This document shows positions 34,601 through 45,713 of a DNA stretch of 64,000 nt, one piece after another. This DNA is from Diphasiastrum complanatum. Taxonomy: Eukaryota > Streptophyta > Lycopodiopsida > Lycopodiales > Lycopodiaceae. The stretch is taken from NCBI GenBank assembly GCA_029204225.1, contig CM055109.1:42350044-42414043 (forward strand). The letters run 5' to 3'. The position numbers and the translations under genes are program-made. The notes under the pieces were generated by a model. It was given only the letters and a program-made list of their open reading frames with translations, ran no database searches and had not been told where the DNA came from. Every line of letters begins with the position of its first letter. Within the stretch, counting starts at the first letter, position 1.

Positions 34601-35622
34601 TCATTTGCAGTGTAGATGATGTTACCTTCTCCCTCATAAGACAATAAGGATGTAAAGTATTCCTTATGTCTTGTCATGTGAGATGAGGCTCCACTATCAA
34701 TCCACCAAGGATCATTATCATCTATGTTGGCTAACAAACTTGAAGTCATAACAAGTGATTCACATGTGTTATGTTCTTCCTCATCTATTGTAAGATTTCC
34801 TTGCCTCTCTCCTTGCTCTCTTTTCTTCTTATAACATTCATTTGCAAAATGACCTTTTATCCCACAATAAAAGCACTTGAACTTTGACTTATTGTTCTTA
34901 GTAGAAGAGGAAGAGGAAGAGTGATCATCATGATCAAAGTTACCACCTTTGGACCATTTCCCTTTGCCTTTACCTTTGCCCTTGAATTTGCCTTTTGTGA
35001 AGAAAGCCTCTTCACCTCCACCTTGCAAGGATGCACCATCAAGCTTTGATTGCAACCTATGTTCTTCAGCCAATAAGATTTCTTGCAAGTCAACCACACT
35101 TGGCAAGACTCTTTGAATGGCAAAACTTTGCACAAGGTTAGCATGTTCATTTAGCAAACCATTCAACATAACTTGGACTATTTCACCATCTTTTATGTTC
35201 TCATCAATGCATGCTAAATCATCACTTAGGGACTTAACTCTCAAGATAAATGCATGAGCACTTTCACCCTCTCTTTGCCTACTAGAAAATATTTGTCTCC
35301 TTAGGGTCAATACCCTAGATGTGGACTTTGATTCAAAGAGCTTCTTTAAGGCATTCCATGCCTCACTTGCACTTTGACACTTTCCAACTTCCTTGAGAAG
35401 TTCATTTGTAACATTCATTTTAATGATATGAAGAGCCCTTTTGGCCTTCTTATCAAACCTTTGTTGCTCTTGAAGTGTGAGAGGTCTCTCTTCAATTTCT
35501 GCAACTATGTCCGTGAGTTCATTCAACTCAAGTAAGGACTCCATCCTCACTTTCCAAGTAGAGTAGTTTGATGAACTCAACCTTTCACTAGACTCTAGCA
35601 TGATCCCACCATTGGAAGCCAT
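31669..35622 (-). CDS. Gag-pol polyprotein of copia element H', intact
   Basis: 1317 residues in one frame, with the same domain order and positions as in H: zinc knuckle 250-263, protease Asp about 309, integrase Asp506, Asp568, Glu604, RT YVDD 990-993, RNase H SSTEAEYKAL about 1195. It differs from H at an Ala in the gag motif QSASEAW and a Gln in MEQPEG, both of which are likelier to be the ancestral residues because B, G1 and G2 also have MEQPEG- or MQPEG-like sequence. No stop or frameshift. It is presumably still able to make active enzymes. Confidence 0.97.
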   Translation of the reverse strand: MASNGGIMLESSERLSSSNYSTWKVRMESLLELNELTDIVAEIEERPLTLQEQQRFDKKAKRALHIIKMNVTNELLKEVGKCQSASEAWNALKKLFESKSTSRVLTLRRQIFSSRQREGESAHAFILRVKSLSDDLACIDENIKDGEIVQVMLNGLLNEHANLVQSFAIQRVLPSVVDLQEILLAEEHRLQSKLDGASLQGGGEEAFFTKGKFKGKGKGKGKWSKGGNFDHDDHSSSSSSTKNNKSKFKCFYCGIKGHFANECYKKKREQGERQGNLTIDEEEHNTCESLVMTSSLLANIDDNDPWWIDSGASSHMTRHKEYFTSLLSYEGEGNIIYTANDGQCDIKGIGTIPISLSTNRKANLENVLYIPSITKNLLSVSQMIDKGLDVEFIGDACLISKCGSLIAQGRRHGKLFKLDACVISNHEGCMAREQLTNQEVWHKRLGHPNFKSLEVMAKKELVLGLPKSLVANNSVCEHCALSKSHRLAYSRSTSRSKEAFQLVHSDIHSSSTTSNGGAKMYATFIDDFSRYTWIYLLKSKDEVFAAFVKFKNEMENQFNTKIKCLRSDNGGEYTSNRFKDFCIAHGIKREMSSPRTPQQNGVAERKNRTLCECAKAMRLHANLAKSFWGEALACANYLCNRWTSASLDGKTPHEVLYGRRPSVKHCRIFGCTCFVNITLDDRTKEDPSSKKGVFVGYSEVSKAYKVYIPSTKKVVISRDVIFHEENVSNVVDVDVDVPTNHHDVQDVLDEDGDATPKQTSRKTQRQRAKPSRLTYDEKGKQVVENSNFAFLTSFDEPTCVGEAIQKKEWIQAMDHEHQALIKSNTWRLVKLPKDKKAIGCKWIFKIKTNQDGSINKYKARLVAKGYAQEYGIDYDETFAPVAKMVTIRILISLATLYDWDMWQMDVTNAFLNGDLEEDIYMEQPEGYVSHDEPNHVCYLQKSLYGLKQAPRSWYAKLNSFLLSQNFVMSEYDHSLYFRLNENDITLLLIYVDDIILSGGNNLDIDEIKMALKREFEIQDLGKLHYILGIEIIRTSKSTFICQEKYVNSILKRFHMEDCKVVSTPMESNVKLTTRSNERSFKDITLYRKLIGSLIWLTITRPDLSFVVGKLSQFMQDPSEAHWKLGKRVLRYISGSRDFGILYGGTTPNLCGFSDSDFAGDQMDRKSTSAFAIYLGDGVVSWLSKKQPTISLSSTEAEYKALTTCTKEILWIKRMLLDLHLLEPEKTPIILCDNLSAQSLASNPVFHARSKHIEIAHHFVRDQVIAKEVELQHVSSKECVADIFTKPLGKDLYLMHRSNLGMCSKTMLKLASNVEEGV

Positions 35623-36782
35623 GATTCTAATGTTTCTTCAACTTTTAGGTTCTGTCCTAAAGCACTTAGCACTCACTTTTCTCTCAACAAATGATAGATA
35701 AAGAGATCTATGAAGATTTAGGACCCTAAAACACTTCTATCTTGAACCTAGATGGTTTCCAAGCATAGAAAGGAAGATTGAAACACATGCAACACTTTGC
35801 ACACACTAAGAATGGATTACAAAATCAAACCAACCTGAACACACTCTTGCTTAAGCTCTCAAACTTTCCAGCAAGTGACCAAATCAAGTTATGGTGTGAA
35901 GAGTTACTTGCATTCTTAGAAAATACCCAAAACTAGGATGCCAAGATTACCTAGTAATGAACAAACTTGATCAACATATGATCAACACACTAAGATATTG
36001 ATTCAACCTGTAAAACCACATGTAAACCACACTTCTAAAAGTTTATAAACTCCAGCAAGTGATAAATACAAGATTTAGAGGTGAATGAATGAGCACACTT
36101 AGTGAATCACAAGACTAGCTTCACTATCTTGTCAAATCTTGGTGTTTAGATGTAGATCTAAGATCACTTCACATGAGAATGTTCCTCAACCTGTTAAGAA
36201 CCTGAAAACACACTTGCATAATGGTTAACACCTTCCAGCAAATGCTCCAATCAAATTACATAAGGAGAGTTACTTACATGCTCAACAAAGTACACCAAAA
36301 TTTATGCCAAAATTGATGACAATCTTTACAATATGCTCTTCACAATGGAGCTTACAATATGTTCACCCAAAAAAGGGGATCTTTCATCCAAATGGGAGCT
36401 TTGCTCAGCCTTTAGGAGAATTACAACTCACTCAAAAGAGCATTTGTCATCCACTTAAGGAGAAGTTTCATCCACTTAAGGAGAGTGTTCATCCAAGAAT
36501 GGAGATTGTCAACAATAGGATTGAAAAGAACATTGTTAGTATTGAATATGCACAAGCCTCACAATCACAAATGATTAGGTGTTATGATCTGATCCAAAAT
36601 AGTTTCTTTTCAGCCTCTGATCTTCAATAGACCTGAAATATGCTTTTGATCCACAAGTTCAACTCACAAAACAAAGGTTAGTAAGATTTGATCAACAAAG
36701 CAATGCAAAATCATGCTAGAACTTGATCAAACATCCAAATATCACCAAAAATGGAATACTTACTGTAAATAGAAGCCAACCA
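35623..36782 (-). other. Long leader of element H'
   Basis: Reverse complement of 23058-24217 with a few substitutions, for example at about 36049. It contains the same three imperfect repeat units. Confidence 0.7.
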
Positions 36783-36794
36783 GCTCTGATACCA
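36783..36794 (-). other. Primer binding site, initiator tRNA-Met (element H')
   Basis: Plus-strand GCTCTGATACCA abuts the 5' LTR at 36795. Confidence 0.92.
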
Positions 36795-37449
36795 TGTGAA
36801 AAATACAGATCCTAAGTGGATCTAAACTCCAAGATCATTGGCTTGAATGCTTGCACTCCAAACTACATAAGCTAGGAATTGGCAACACATTCTATGCTAC
36901 CTAGAATGCAAAGAACTTGATCAAAAAGCATTTATCACAAATGGAAACTTCCATAAACATCAAGTGCGGCCCAAAATAGCATTATACAGTCCATAATACA
37001 TCAGCCTACCACTTTTGGAAAGCACCTAAGATCATACACAATAGCTTGAAGACAATACACACAACAATGCTCTCAATGGAGGAAGAAACAATGACAATGA
37101 TCTATTGATCTCAATGAAGCATACAAAAGGTTTCTCCAACCTGTTCTCCACGACTTCCCTACTATTTATGGATGAGGAAGATGACTCTCTCTCCTCTCTC
37201 TAGAAGGTACTTGACCCTAGATATTCCCTATATAGGAAAAATAGCTAAAAATGGCTTATATGACCAAAATACATCAAAATGGTCTCATTTTGAAGGGTAT
37301 GAAGTTTGACACTTCATCATACTGAAAAAATACAGTAAATAAAAACATTGTGGCCTGGTTCACACGTGTGAAACTCCAGAACCAAAACTATTTACAATTT
37401 TAGCCAATTTAGGCCTCAAACTAGCTAGGAAATGTTGACAATTTTCACA
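36795..37449 (-). repeat. 5' LTR of element H'
   Basis: 655 bp with the same T5CC variant as the 5' LTR of H, and one private substitution near 37009. Palindrome at 37359-37372. Confidence 0.94.
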
Positions 37450-38867
37450 AAAGATAGTGTATGCAATAATAGACTTTGATCCATCTTGTCACTTGCAAAG
37501 TCCGAATTCGAGTAGCCAACAATGGATAGATCTTCACTTTTATAAAGTAGACCATAGTCACAAAATGAAGATACATATCTTAGAATCCTCTTGGCCATCT
37601 TCCAATGATGGATCTTAGGATCTTGCATAAATTGACTCAATTTGTGCACACAAAGACTTATATCGGGCCTAGTAATGGTAAGCCAAATCAAGGAGCCTAC
37701 AAGACTCCTAAAAAGTGTGATGTCCTCAAAGGATCTTTCATCACCTTTATTAGGAACTTTTACAATTTGCTCCACTGGCGTATCTATGCTCTTAGAATTT
37801 TCCATATGGAATTTTTTCAACATAGAGTGAGCATATCTAGATTGGCATACAAAGACATGATTTTCATTAAAATCAATTTCTAGGCCTAGGATGTAATGTA
37901 TCTCTCCTAGATCTTGCATTTTAAACTCACATCCAAGTGCTAGCTTAGTTTCATCAACTAGCTTGATACAACTTCCACAAAGAATAATGTCATCAACATA
38001 AATTAGAAGAATGACAATATTGCTATCAACAAACTTTAGATACATGGAAGTATCATAGTCACTAAGAGTAAATCCTAGTGAGATAAGAAAAGAATTAAGT
38101 CTTGAATACCATGATCTTGGTGCTTGCTTGAGTCCATAAAGACTTTTGAAGAGCAAGCACACTTTGGACTCATCCTTGATGAATCCTTGAGGTTGTTCCA
38201 TATAGATCTCCTCCTCAAAATAACCATTTAGAAAAGCATTGAATAAATATAATTGGAACACCTTCCACTTAAAGAAACAAGCAAGAGAAATAAGTATTCT
38301 TATTGTCACCATCTTTGCAACGGGTGCAAAGGTCTCCTCATAATCAAGGCCATGGATTTGAGCAAATCCTTTGGCACATAATCTTGTTGTATACTTGTTG
38401 ATGGTACCATCATGATTGAACTTGATCCGAAACACCCACTTGCAACCAATCACATTCTTGTTGGATGGAGGATCCACAAGCTCCCAAGTATTGTTGGTGA
38501 TCAATGCATCATACTCTTGCTTCGTGGCATCATACCACTCCTTTGTTTTGAGTGGCTCTTGTACATTCTTTGGCTCTTCATGAGAGACATAAAAAACATA
38601 ATTAGTGGAATCAAGATCCACTTGTTTGCCTTTGTCAACATATGAGAGCCTCTTAGGCTCGGATCTATCTCTCATGGATCTTCTTGGTGAGAAAATCCGA
38701 GGAGAGTCTTCTTCAAATCTCGACCCCATCACATCATGATTGTCTTCAAAATCAATAATTGGCGATGCATCCATAGACTTCTTGATCTCGGCCTCTTCAA
38801 AAGATGAGTGTTGATCTTCATGAAAGACAACATCTCTACTTTCAATAGCTTGAGAAGTAGAGAGTAG
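37450..38867 (-). pseudogene. Integrase C-terminal side and RT of copia element G2
   Basis: The minus strand is closely related to G1 at about 20170-21600. It has DYEETFAPVAKMVTIR, NAFLNG, LYGLKQAPRSW, YVDD and the start of RNase H. A 1-bp deletion near 37482 (CTTTGATCC against CTTTCGATCC in G1) shifts the frame just before H'. NAFLNG is preceded by LYLF where G1 has LDVS, so the RT aspartate of that motif is lost. The piece breaks off abruptly at 38867 against gypsy sequence. Its 3' continuation is 28823-29702. Confidence 0.9.
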
Positions 38868-39382
38868 AGGTAATCACCTTGATGGAGATTGGGTTACAGT
38901 AAGCATTTGGCTACCGATTATAGCCCGTGAGGGCTTACGTATAGTTTTAAACCTATATCACCCATTGCTGTAGAGACTCGAACATTCAAGTTTCAGAAAG
39001 TAGCGGATTTCCTACATGATATGCAAGAAATGCTACAGATTGCATGTGAGAATGTCTAGTGTAGGATGGGGACCAACTTTATGCAAGTCTGAAAAGATCA
39101 ACGAGAGATTTCCAAGTGGGGGGTTGGGTATTTTTTTGAGAATCTCGAAGGATTCAAGTGTAATGTGTGCCGGCTAGCATTACTAATCATCCCCTAGATT
39201 TAGAGAACCGTTTAAGGTCTTGAAAAAGATCGGATCCTTAGCTTACCAATCGAAACTCCTAAACGGATCTCAAGTGCATCTCGTATTTCATGTAAGCCAT
39301 CTCTGAAAGAGTCTATGTGAAGGAGAGCATTTTGGATCTGGAGATTGATGGGACCTGTTGGATGAATCATCGGGTGTATCTC
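38868..39382 (+). pseudogene. Integrase C-terminal remnant of gypsy element K, left part
   Basis: Translated in the plus strand with frameshifts and stops, it reads FQKVADFLHDMQEMLQIACENV, then GPFKVLKKIGSLAYQSKLLNG and HLVFHVSHL. This is the conserved tail of Ty3/gypsy (chromovirus-like) integrases. It is interrupted at 39383 by element I and continues at 51856. Confidence 0.8.
39378..39382. repeat. Target-site duplication ATCTC, left copy (element I)
   Basis: ATCTC here and GTCTC at 51856-51860, one mismatch, as expected for an old insertion. Confidence 0.7.
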
Positions 39383-40106
39383 TGTTGGAGGGTTTGTGGA
39401 TCCCAAGGCGACCCTAACCCTAGTTAATAAGTGAGAGGGATTTGGCACCTTGCATGGTAAGTCCAACCCAATGATCACATAGTTATTTGATTGATTAATT
39501 AGAATGTTAATAAAAGGACTTTAGGCCTTTTTGCGGGACTTTTAATGTCGCAGGGCCTAAATGTCAAGTTAGTGAATAAAGTTGGGTTTCCCTCCAATTT
39601 TGATGGTTCCCACACTTTTTTAAATTTGAATAAAAAGAGAGGCAAGACTGGACCAATAGGATTCAGAGGCTAGGGTCCTCCTCTCTACTATAAAAAGGGA
39701 CCAACTCGAGTTGCTCCAAAGAAAGCAGATTGGTTCTCTTAAAAAATGGATTGATGAATGTCCTTGCTCTTCCTCTCTTCTTCTCCATTTCTCATGCTTT
39801 CTTTGGATTTTGCTAATTGTTGGATTTGATCATTATTGGGATTGTTATTTTTTATGCTTTTTGTGAGAGAGAAAGGGAGAGAGAGGAGTAAGTTTCTATC
39901 ATTGTTGTGAATTTAGGGTTAATGGATGTAGTGTTTATGCTTAGTGTTAATGGATGTTAGTGTTAGATCCTCCATTCATGTTGAAATCAGAACTATACTA
40001 TCGCTCTCATGGGAACGAACCTACGCGTGACAACTAACTCCGTCTCTTTGATGCTAGATTGACTAGATCTTGGATTCAGGTTAGGCAAGGAAAGAAACCC
40101 ACTACA
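39383..40106 (+). repeat. 5' LTR of element I
   Basis: 724 bp, starts TGTTGGAGGG, ends CCACTACA. A CCAATAGGATTCAGAGG box lies at 39653-39669 and a TATA box (TATAAAAAG) at 39689-39697. Confidence 0.92.
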
Positions 40107-40110
40107 ATTT

Positions 40111-40127
40111 TGGCGCCGTTGCCGGGG
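40111..40127 (+). other. Primer binding site, tRNA-Asp (element I)
   Basis: TGGCGCCGTTGCCGGGG is the complement of the 3' end of plant tRNA-Asp with CCA, four bases after the LTR. This primer is known from Athila/Tat-type gypsy elements. Confidence 0.85.
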
Positions 40128-41328
40128 AGCTACGCCAATTTTTCAGTTTGCAGCAAGTTTGGCTAATGATTAGCTTGCATTAGGCATCTTGTCGTGGCAT
40201 GAATAGTGTTAAAACTGCATTGTAGGATTAGTTTGGGATTGATTTTGCTAGATTTTGAGTGGATTTGCTTGTTTGAAATCTAATCTGATTATTAAACAAG
40301 GAAAGCTATTCAGATCACTAATCTTAAGATCCATTTGGATCTGAGATATCAGAGAAAATAACAAAAATCGGTCAAATCTGTCAAATTTGGTCAAAAAGAG
40401 ACAAAAAGCATCATCAGAGCCCAGAACTTTTTACCCTCAATCAAGAAACCTTCGCCGAGTTGCAGACACCTTTGATTTTGTTTATAGAACCTTCAGTTTG
40501 AAGGACGAAGATTAATTCCCAGCGGATTTCCAAAAACATCAGAAAAACCACCAAAAAACACCAAAAATTATCAAAATCCTAAAAAATACAGAGAAAGAAC
40601 CTTCGCCCAATTCATTGTGCTTATATGTGATTCAAATCTATCTATTGCCAGGTCGACAAAGAATAATACCAAAAATAAAAGGTTTTTAGAGGATCAGTTG
40701 TCAGATTGTCATATTTTTGTCAAAAAAAAGTCACTTTTTTGCAAAATTACCAGTATTACTCTTGATCCTTCGCCAGAACCTTCGCCGAGTTTCCAGAACA
40801 TTCTATTTATATAAAAATACTATTTTTGAGTTCGACAAAGATTTATCTTGATCATATCACAAAAAATCTTGATTTTTACCCTCGTTAGATCACAAAAATT
40901 GTATTTTCTTGTGTCATAAACCTTCGTCCGGTTGTCCATAGTTTTATCTGTGTCAGATCTTCCATCTGAGAAGTCGGCAAAGGTTATTTCTCAAGAAATT
41001 GCCAGAAAAGTGTTCAGAGAGATTTTATCCCAAAATAACACTGTTGAACCTTCGCCGAGACAACCTTTGCCTAGAGAACCTTCGCCAGTCCTATTTTTAG
41101 TTCTGATTTTTCAAATCAAGTCTTTGTCAAATTTTGGATCAGATCTGATATATTCTGAATTGGACTCTGAGAGATTTATCATTTTTGAGAAGTATCGATT
41201 GATCGAATTTTGGGTAGTTTTTCATCATATAGAATCAGATTCTTGAAAAGTGGAATAGAGCTAGCAGATCTAATCTGAGATAGTTTTTGGAAAAATCTAT
41301 ATCCAATCACATTATCGATTTGATCTAA
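40128..41328 (+). other. Leader of element I with repeated AACCTTCGCC motif
   Basis: 1.2 kb without a credible gene. The motif AACCTTCGCC(GAG) or close variants recurs at about 40447, 40598, 40766, 40779, 40918, 41045, 41062 and 41078. The 104-codon ORF at 40932-41246 is open partly because of this repeat (EPSP units). Confidence 0.7.
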
Positions 41329-42909
41329 ATGGCTGCCCCTAGAGCTGCTCCTAGAGGTGCTCCACAAGAAGTCAATCCAATTATTGTTAGAAGAGCACCC
41401 CGATTGGATCTAACCAAATATAATGGATTAACAGATCCAGTTCGATTTCTTCATATCTATGCTGAATCCTGTGAGGTCTATGGTGAGATTTATCCTCAAG
41501 ATAAACTTAAGCTGTTTCCTATGGCCTTAACAGGCATAGCACAAGATTGGTACTATAACCAAGATGAAACTGAACGTACAGATTGGGAGGTTGTTGAACG
41601 AGCCCTTATCACACGATTCAAACCGTGGAAGTTTATGTAAGACCCTTTCCTACTTTTAAGTAAAATTAAAATGGGAAAGCGAGAAATGATTCGAGATTAC
41701 ATCGAAAGGACGAAATGTCTTAGATCTGAATGTGAGCCTGAGCTGATTAATGAAAATGCCATGATTATGTGGTTTTTGTCAGGTCTACATAAACGGATCA
41801 GACGTGAATTGAAACGCCATAATGAGTACACACTTTTGCAAAATGCGATGGACGATGCAATTCGGGAGGAGGATGAAGATTCAGATTCAGATGATGAGCC
41901 GAATGTCAGTATGTTGCCTTATACAGTAGGGCAGACTACTACGACATCCACCACTATTGCATCAACGAATGCCAATGCTACTGTAGAAATGATGCTCAAT
42001 GATTTCGAGAAAATTGGGAAGACCCAGCAGAAACAGATGGAAAAGTTGCAGTTGCAATTTCATGAGAAGATCAAAGCATTGGAAAATTTTCACGGAGAAG
42101 CAAACAAGGAACCTGAGAAGTTTGCAAAGACTTTTCCTACCAAGAAAAATGTCTGGTGTTCTATTTGTACAGAAAATCACACAGTGAACGAGTGTCCTCA
42201 ATTGAAAAAACGAATGGAAATCAGTGTTTGCCATCTGTGTAATTCACCTGACCATGAGACTGCCTTTTGCAACTTCAACCCTCGGATGATTCAGCAACGG
42301 TATGCCCAGATGGGATATCGAGATCCACAGTATGGAGGCAATCCAGCAGCAAGACTATGACAATCTACTCTTGGATACCCAGAACGTCTAGCTTTGCCTG
42401 CCCCACCAAAGCACTCCGCTCCTCCTGCCAATTTGATGGAACCAGAACCTTACAGAAGTGCTAAGCAATGGAGCTATGGTAATGATCAGGAAGGTGGATC
42501 TTCAGAACAGTATAACATTTATGCTGCCGCTCAACAACAAGCCTCGAGAAATTGGGCCAGAGCACCACTTGGATGCTTTGCATGTGGAGAAAATCACAGA
42601 GTTGCAGAATGCCCAAATAAAGAAAAATTTGTACCATTCTGTCATGATTGTAGATATGGGCATTGCTATAAAGACTGTCTAGCAAGACCGAAGCCACCAC
42701 CAGCTACAACACCTGTAAATTTGATAACAATCAAGCAAGGATCGGTAGCTCATAATAAACCAAGTGCGCCCTTGATGGTGGTCACCAGAGCACAAAAGCA
42801 AAAAGAACCAGTAGTGGATTCAGTACCTACTGATTCTATACCATTGAACGATACACCAACAGCATTGGAAGTCTATCCAAATCTTAATGTAGAAAAACGA
42901 AGATATTAG
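41329..42909 (+). pseudogene. Gag of gypsy element I, two internal stops
   Basis: One frame from 41329 to 42909, interrupted by TAA at 41638 and TGA at 42358. Matches the retrotransposon gag fold: LTKYNGLTDPVRFLHIYAE, WYYNQDETERTDWEVVERAL, then RDYIERTKCL. The C-terminal part is unusual in having four Cys/His clusters: CSICTENHTVNEC, CHLCNSPDHETAFC, CFACGENHRVAEC and a variant CHDCRYGHCYKDC. The first three are CX2CX4HX4C knuckles or near it. A third stop (TAG, 42907) separates it from protease in the same frame. Confidence 0.88.
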
Positions 42910-42912
42910 GAT

Positions 42913-43746
42913 ATGAGACAGTGGATTAAGCATCTGCAAGAAGAAGAGGAACTTGAAGCTGCTAACGTAACAGCTGAAGTTTGGTCTTCACCATTGCAGC
43001 CTCTAAGAAATTTATGTACGGATGTGAATGATCAATTACATCATCACAAAGAACCCTTCAAGGTGACTGAACCGGAAGCACCGCATACAGAATTACTCAT
43101 GAATATTTTGTCTAGCAAGATCAATATTTCATTAAGAGAGCTCCTAAAGTTGGTGCCAAAAGCAAAAGAAGTCTTAGCACAAAAGTTAGCTCAACAAGAA
43201 TCAGAAGACCATCAGGAGCCGCATTTTTGTGCTGGATTTGAAGAATCTAACGATGTACTACATGTTGGAGCAGCTTGGGAAAGTGAACAAAAGAATATCA
43301 CTCTGCCGATACAACATAGACAATTTTCTAAAGAAGCAGTCGTGATAGACGGCGGTTCAGGAGCTAACCTGATTTCTACAAAGCTATGTACAAAATGGGG
43401 CCTTACAAAGATTAAGCCTGCTACTTTTGCTATTAAGCTAGCTGATCAAACGACGGTTCATCCACGAGGAATGGTGGAAGATATACTTGTCAGGATTGCA
43501 GGAGTACAATTCGTCATTATTTTCGTCGTGATGGACTTACCAGAAGCACCAAATGTCTATCGAGTTCTCTTAGGACGTCCATGCTTGCGAGTTGCGCAAG
43601 TAATTCATAACTGGGGTACTAGCAAAATCACTTTTGAAAATCATGAAGTGCAGTTAAAATTGATCCTACGACTTGGAATATCAAGCCAGTGGTTCAAAAA
43701 GCGGATGATGATTCATCAACAACGGATCACACTTGTGATCGATTAG
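42913..43746 (+). pseudogene. Protease region of gypsy element I
   Basis: In the same frame as gag. Carries the retropepsin-like block VVIDGGSGANLIS, followed by a second beta-rich block ending in VYRVLLGRPCLR. The active-site triplet is D-G-G rather than the commoner D-S/T-G. A frameshift near 43660 moves the continuing frame to the one used by the next ORF. Confidence 0.8.
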
Positions 43747-44468
43747 AGAAAAAATTGGGAGTTCACTACGATTCCCAAACGGATGCTGTCAATTGGAACT
43801 AAGCACTTGCAACAATTGATTGTACAGCAGGATATATGTGTCAACAAGATATTCAATCAGAGATGAGCGAGATTTCCTTGTTAGATCGAACTTTGGATAT
43901 GCCAATCACGTTTCCACTAAATGTGCTGAATATAGCCTAGATATCAATGGAACCTATACCAAATCCAATTGAGGATGATCTCATACCAATGAGCCATGCC
44001 TTAACTTATGATGGCAATGCAGAACTTACGGATGAACAGATTCTACATCATATGGATCCGACCAGATTTGGAGTGTGTAATGTTTCTGATGAACCAACAA
44101 TCAAATCGCCCAAAGCAGTTATATTGAAGAGAGACAGGATGATAGGTTGGATGACGAAGAAACAAGCAAAGCAACATTATAATACGGTCCTGAAATGGGA
44201 AAATCCCTCTCAAAAGATCGATTTAAAGGAAGTGCCACCTCTATTGGATAAAGGCAAAGGAAAAGTCAAGAATGATTTTTCAAGTCAGATCTCCAGCAAG
44301 ACATCATCGTCTAGGAAGTCTTCACCTGAGAAGAAAGATTTATCATCCCGAAAGTCATCACCTCCACGATCAATTCCTGCTAAGAAGACTAAACGAAGAT
44401 CCAAGACAAGTCCTTTCGAAAAAAAACAAGCAAATGTAGTCCAGCATGATATGCCAGAGCATTTTTAA
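43660..44468 (+). pseudogene. Linker between protease and RT of element I
   Basis: After the frameshift, an Asp/Glu-rich and then Lys/Ser-rich linker (about 44100-44460) with stops at about 43800, 43938 and 44466. No catalytic motif is seen. It joins in frame with RT at 44496. Confidence 0.7.
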
Positions 44469-44495
44469 TGTTATACACTGGATGATGTCGTTATC

Positions 44496-45713
44496 ATGTT
44501 ACCTAAAGCACATCGTGAACCTGAAGAACACATGCCGAAATCTAAAGAGGTTTACGATGGCCCAGCTAGGATGCAGCCAATGAATCTTGCAAAACCAGGA
44601 GAACCAGAAAAGATTGTACAAGTGGGATCACAACTTACTCCTAAACAATATCAAGCACTTTGTTTGCTACTTATTAAGTATCAAGATTGTTTTGCATGGA
44701 CTTATCAAGATTTGAAGGGTATTTCGACATCAGTCATTGAACATACCATACCTTTAGTACCTGATGCAGTACCAAAGGTTACAAAGTTCTATCGTTGTAA
44801 TCCTAATGTGGCAGATCTGATAAAGAAAGAACTTCAGAGATTGCTTGACACCGATTTCATTTATGAGATCGAGCATACCGAATGGATTTCACCGATTGTC
44901 ATTGTTCCTAAGAAAAATGAGAAATTGCAAATCTGTGTGAATCTCAAAGCATTGAATAAAGTGACACAAAAGGATCACTTTCCGTTACCTTTTACTGAAA
45001 GCATTTTGGATCGCCTTGCTGGAGCAGAAGCTTATAGTTTCCTGGATGGATTTAGTGGTTACAACCAGGTTAAGATTGCACCTGCCGATCGCCACAAAAC
45101 TGCTTTTGCAATAGAATGGGGCACCTATGCTTACAAAGTAATGTCGTTTGGACTCCGTAATGCACCAACTTCATTCCAAAGAGTAATGCAATTTGCCTTT
45201 AAAGATTATCTGCAGAAATTCTTTGAAATTTACTTGGACGACTTGGGAGTTCATAGTACAGATACAGACCACCTGGATCGATTGGAGAAAGTCTTTGAAA
45301 GATGCCGCAAATATCAGATTTCTCTACATCCAAAAAAATGTCAGATATGGGTTTCTCACTGAGTGGTGCTTGGACATGTGATATCAAGACATGGTATTGC
45401 CACCGATTATTCTAAGATCAAAGTTATTGTGGAATTGCCACCGCCAGCAACAATTCGAGGAGTTTATGCGTTTATGGGTCATGCGAACTACTATCGAATT
45501 TTTATTATCTTCTTTGCGGATTTAGCACGACCTATATACAAATTAACTATTGTTCCTATTTGGACAGTAGAGGCGTTAGAAGCCTTTGAAAAGTTAAAAA
45601 AAAGCATTATCTTCAGCACCAATACTGTGTTCTCCATATCGGACATTAGAGTTTCATGTTCATACGGATTCCTCAAAATATGCCATTGGATCAGCTTTGA
45701 CGCAGCCAGGTAA
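44496..45713 (+). pseudogene. Reverse transcriptase of gypsy element I
   Basis: Includes the RT blocks EWISPIVIVPKKN, CVNLKALNKVTQKDHFPLP, FSGYNQVKIA, FGLRNAPTSFQRVM and the catalytic YLDDL (gypsy elements usually have YLDDI or YIDDI). An in-frame TGA at 45360 is followed by GHVISRHGIATDYSKI, VYAFMGHANYYRIFI and WTVEALEAFEKLK, the thumb/connection region. A frameshift near 45650 leads into RNase H. Confidence 0.9.

Larger units (their letters stand above)
31018..37449 (-). mobile_element. Complete Ty1/copia retrotransposon H'
   Basis: A near-identical copy of H in opposite orientation: 3' LTR 31018-31673, gag-pol 31669-35622, leader 35623-36782, primer site 36783-36794, 5' LTR 36795-37449. 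The flanks are AAGGTT on the left and AAAGA on the right. They do not match each other but match those of H crosswise. Confidence 0.95.
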
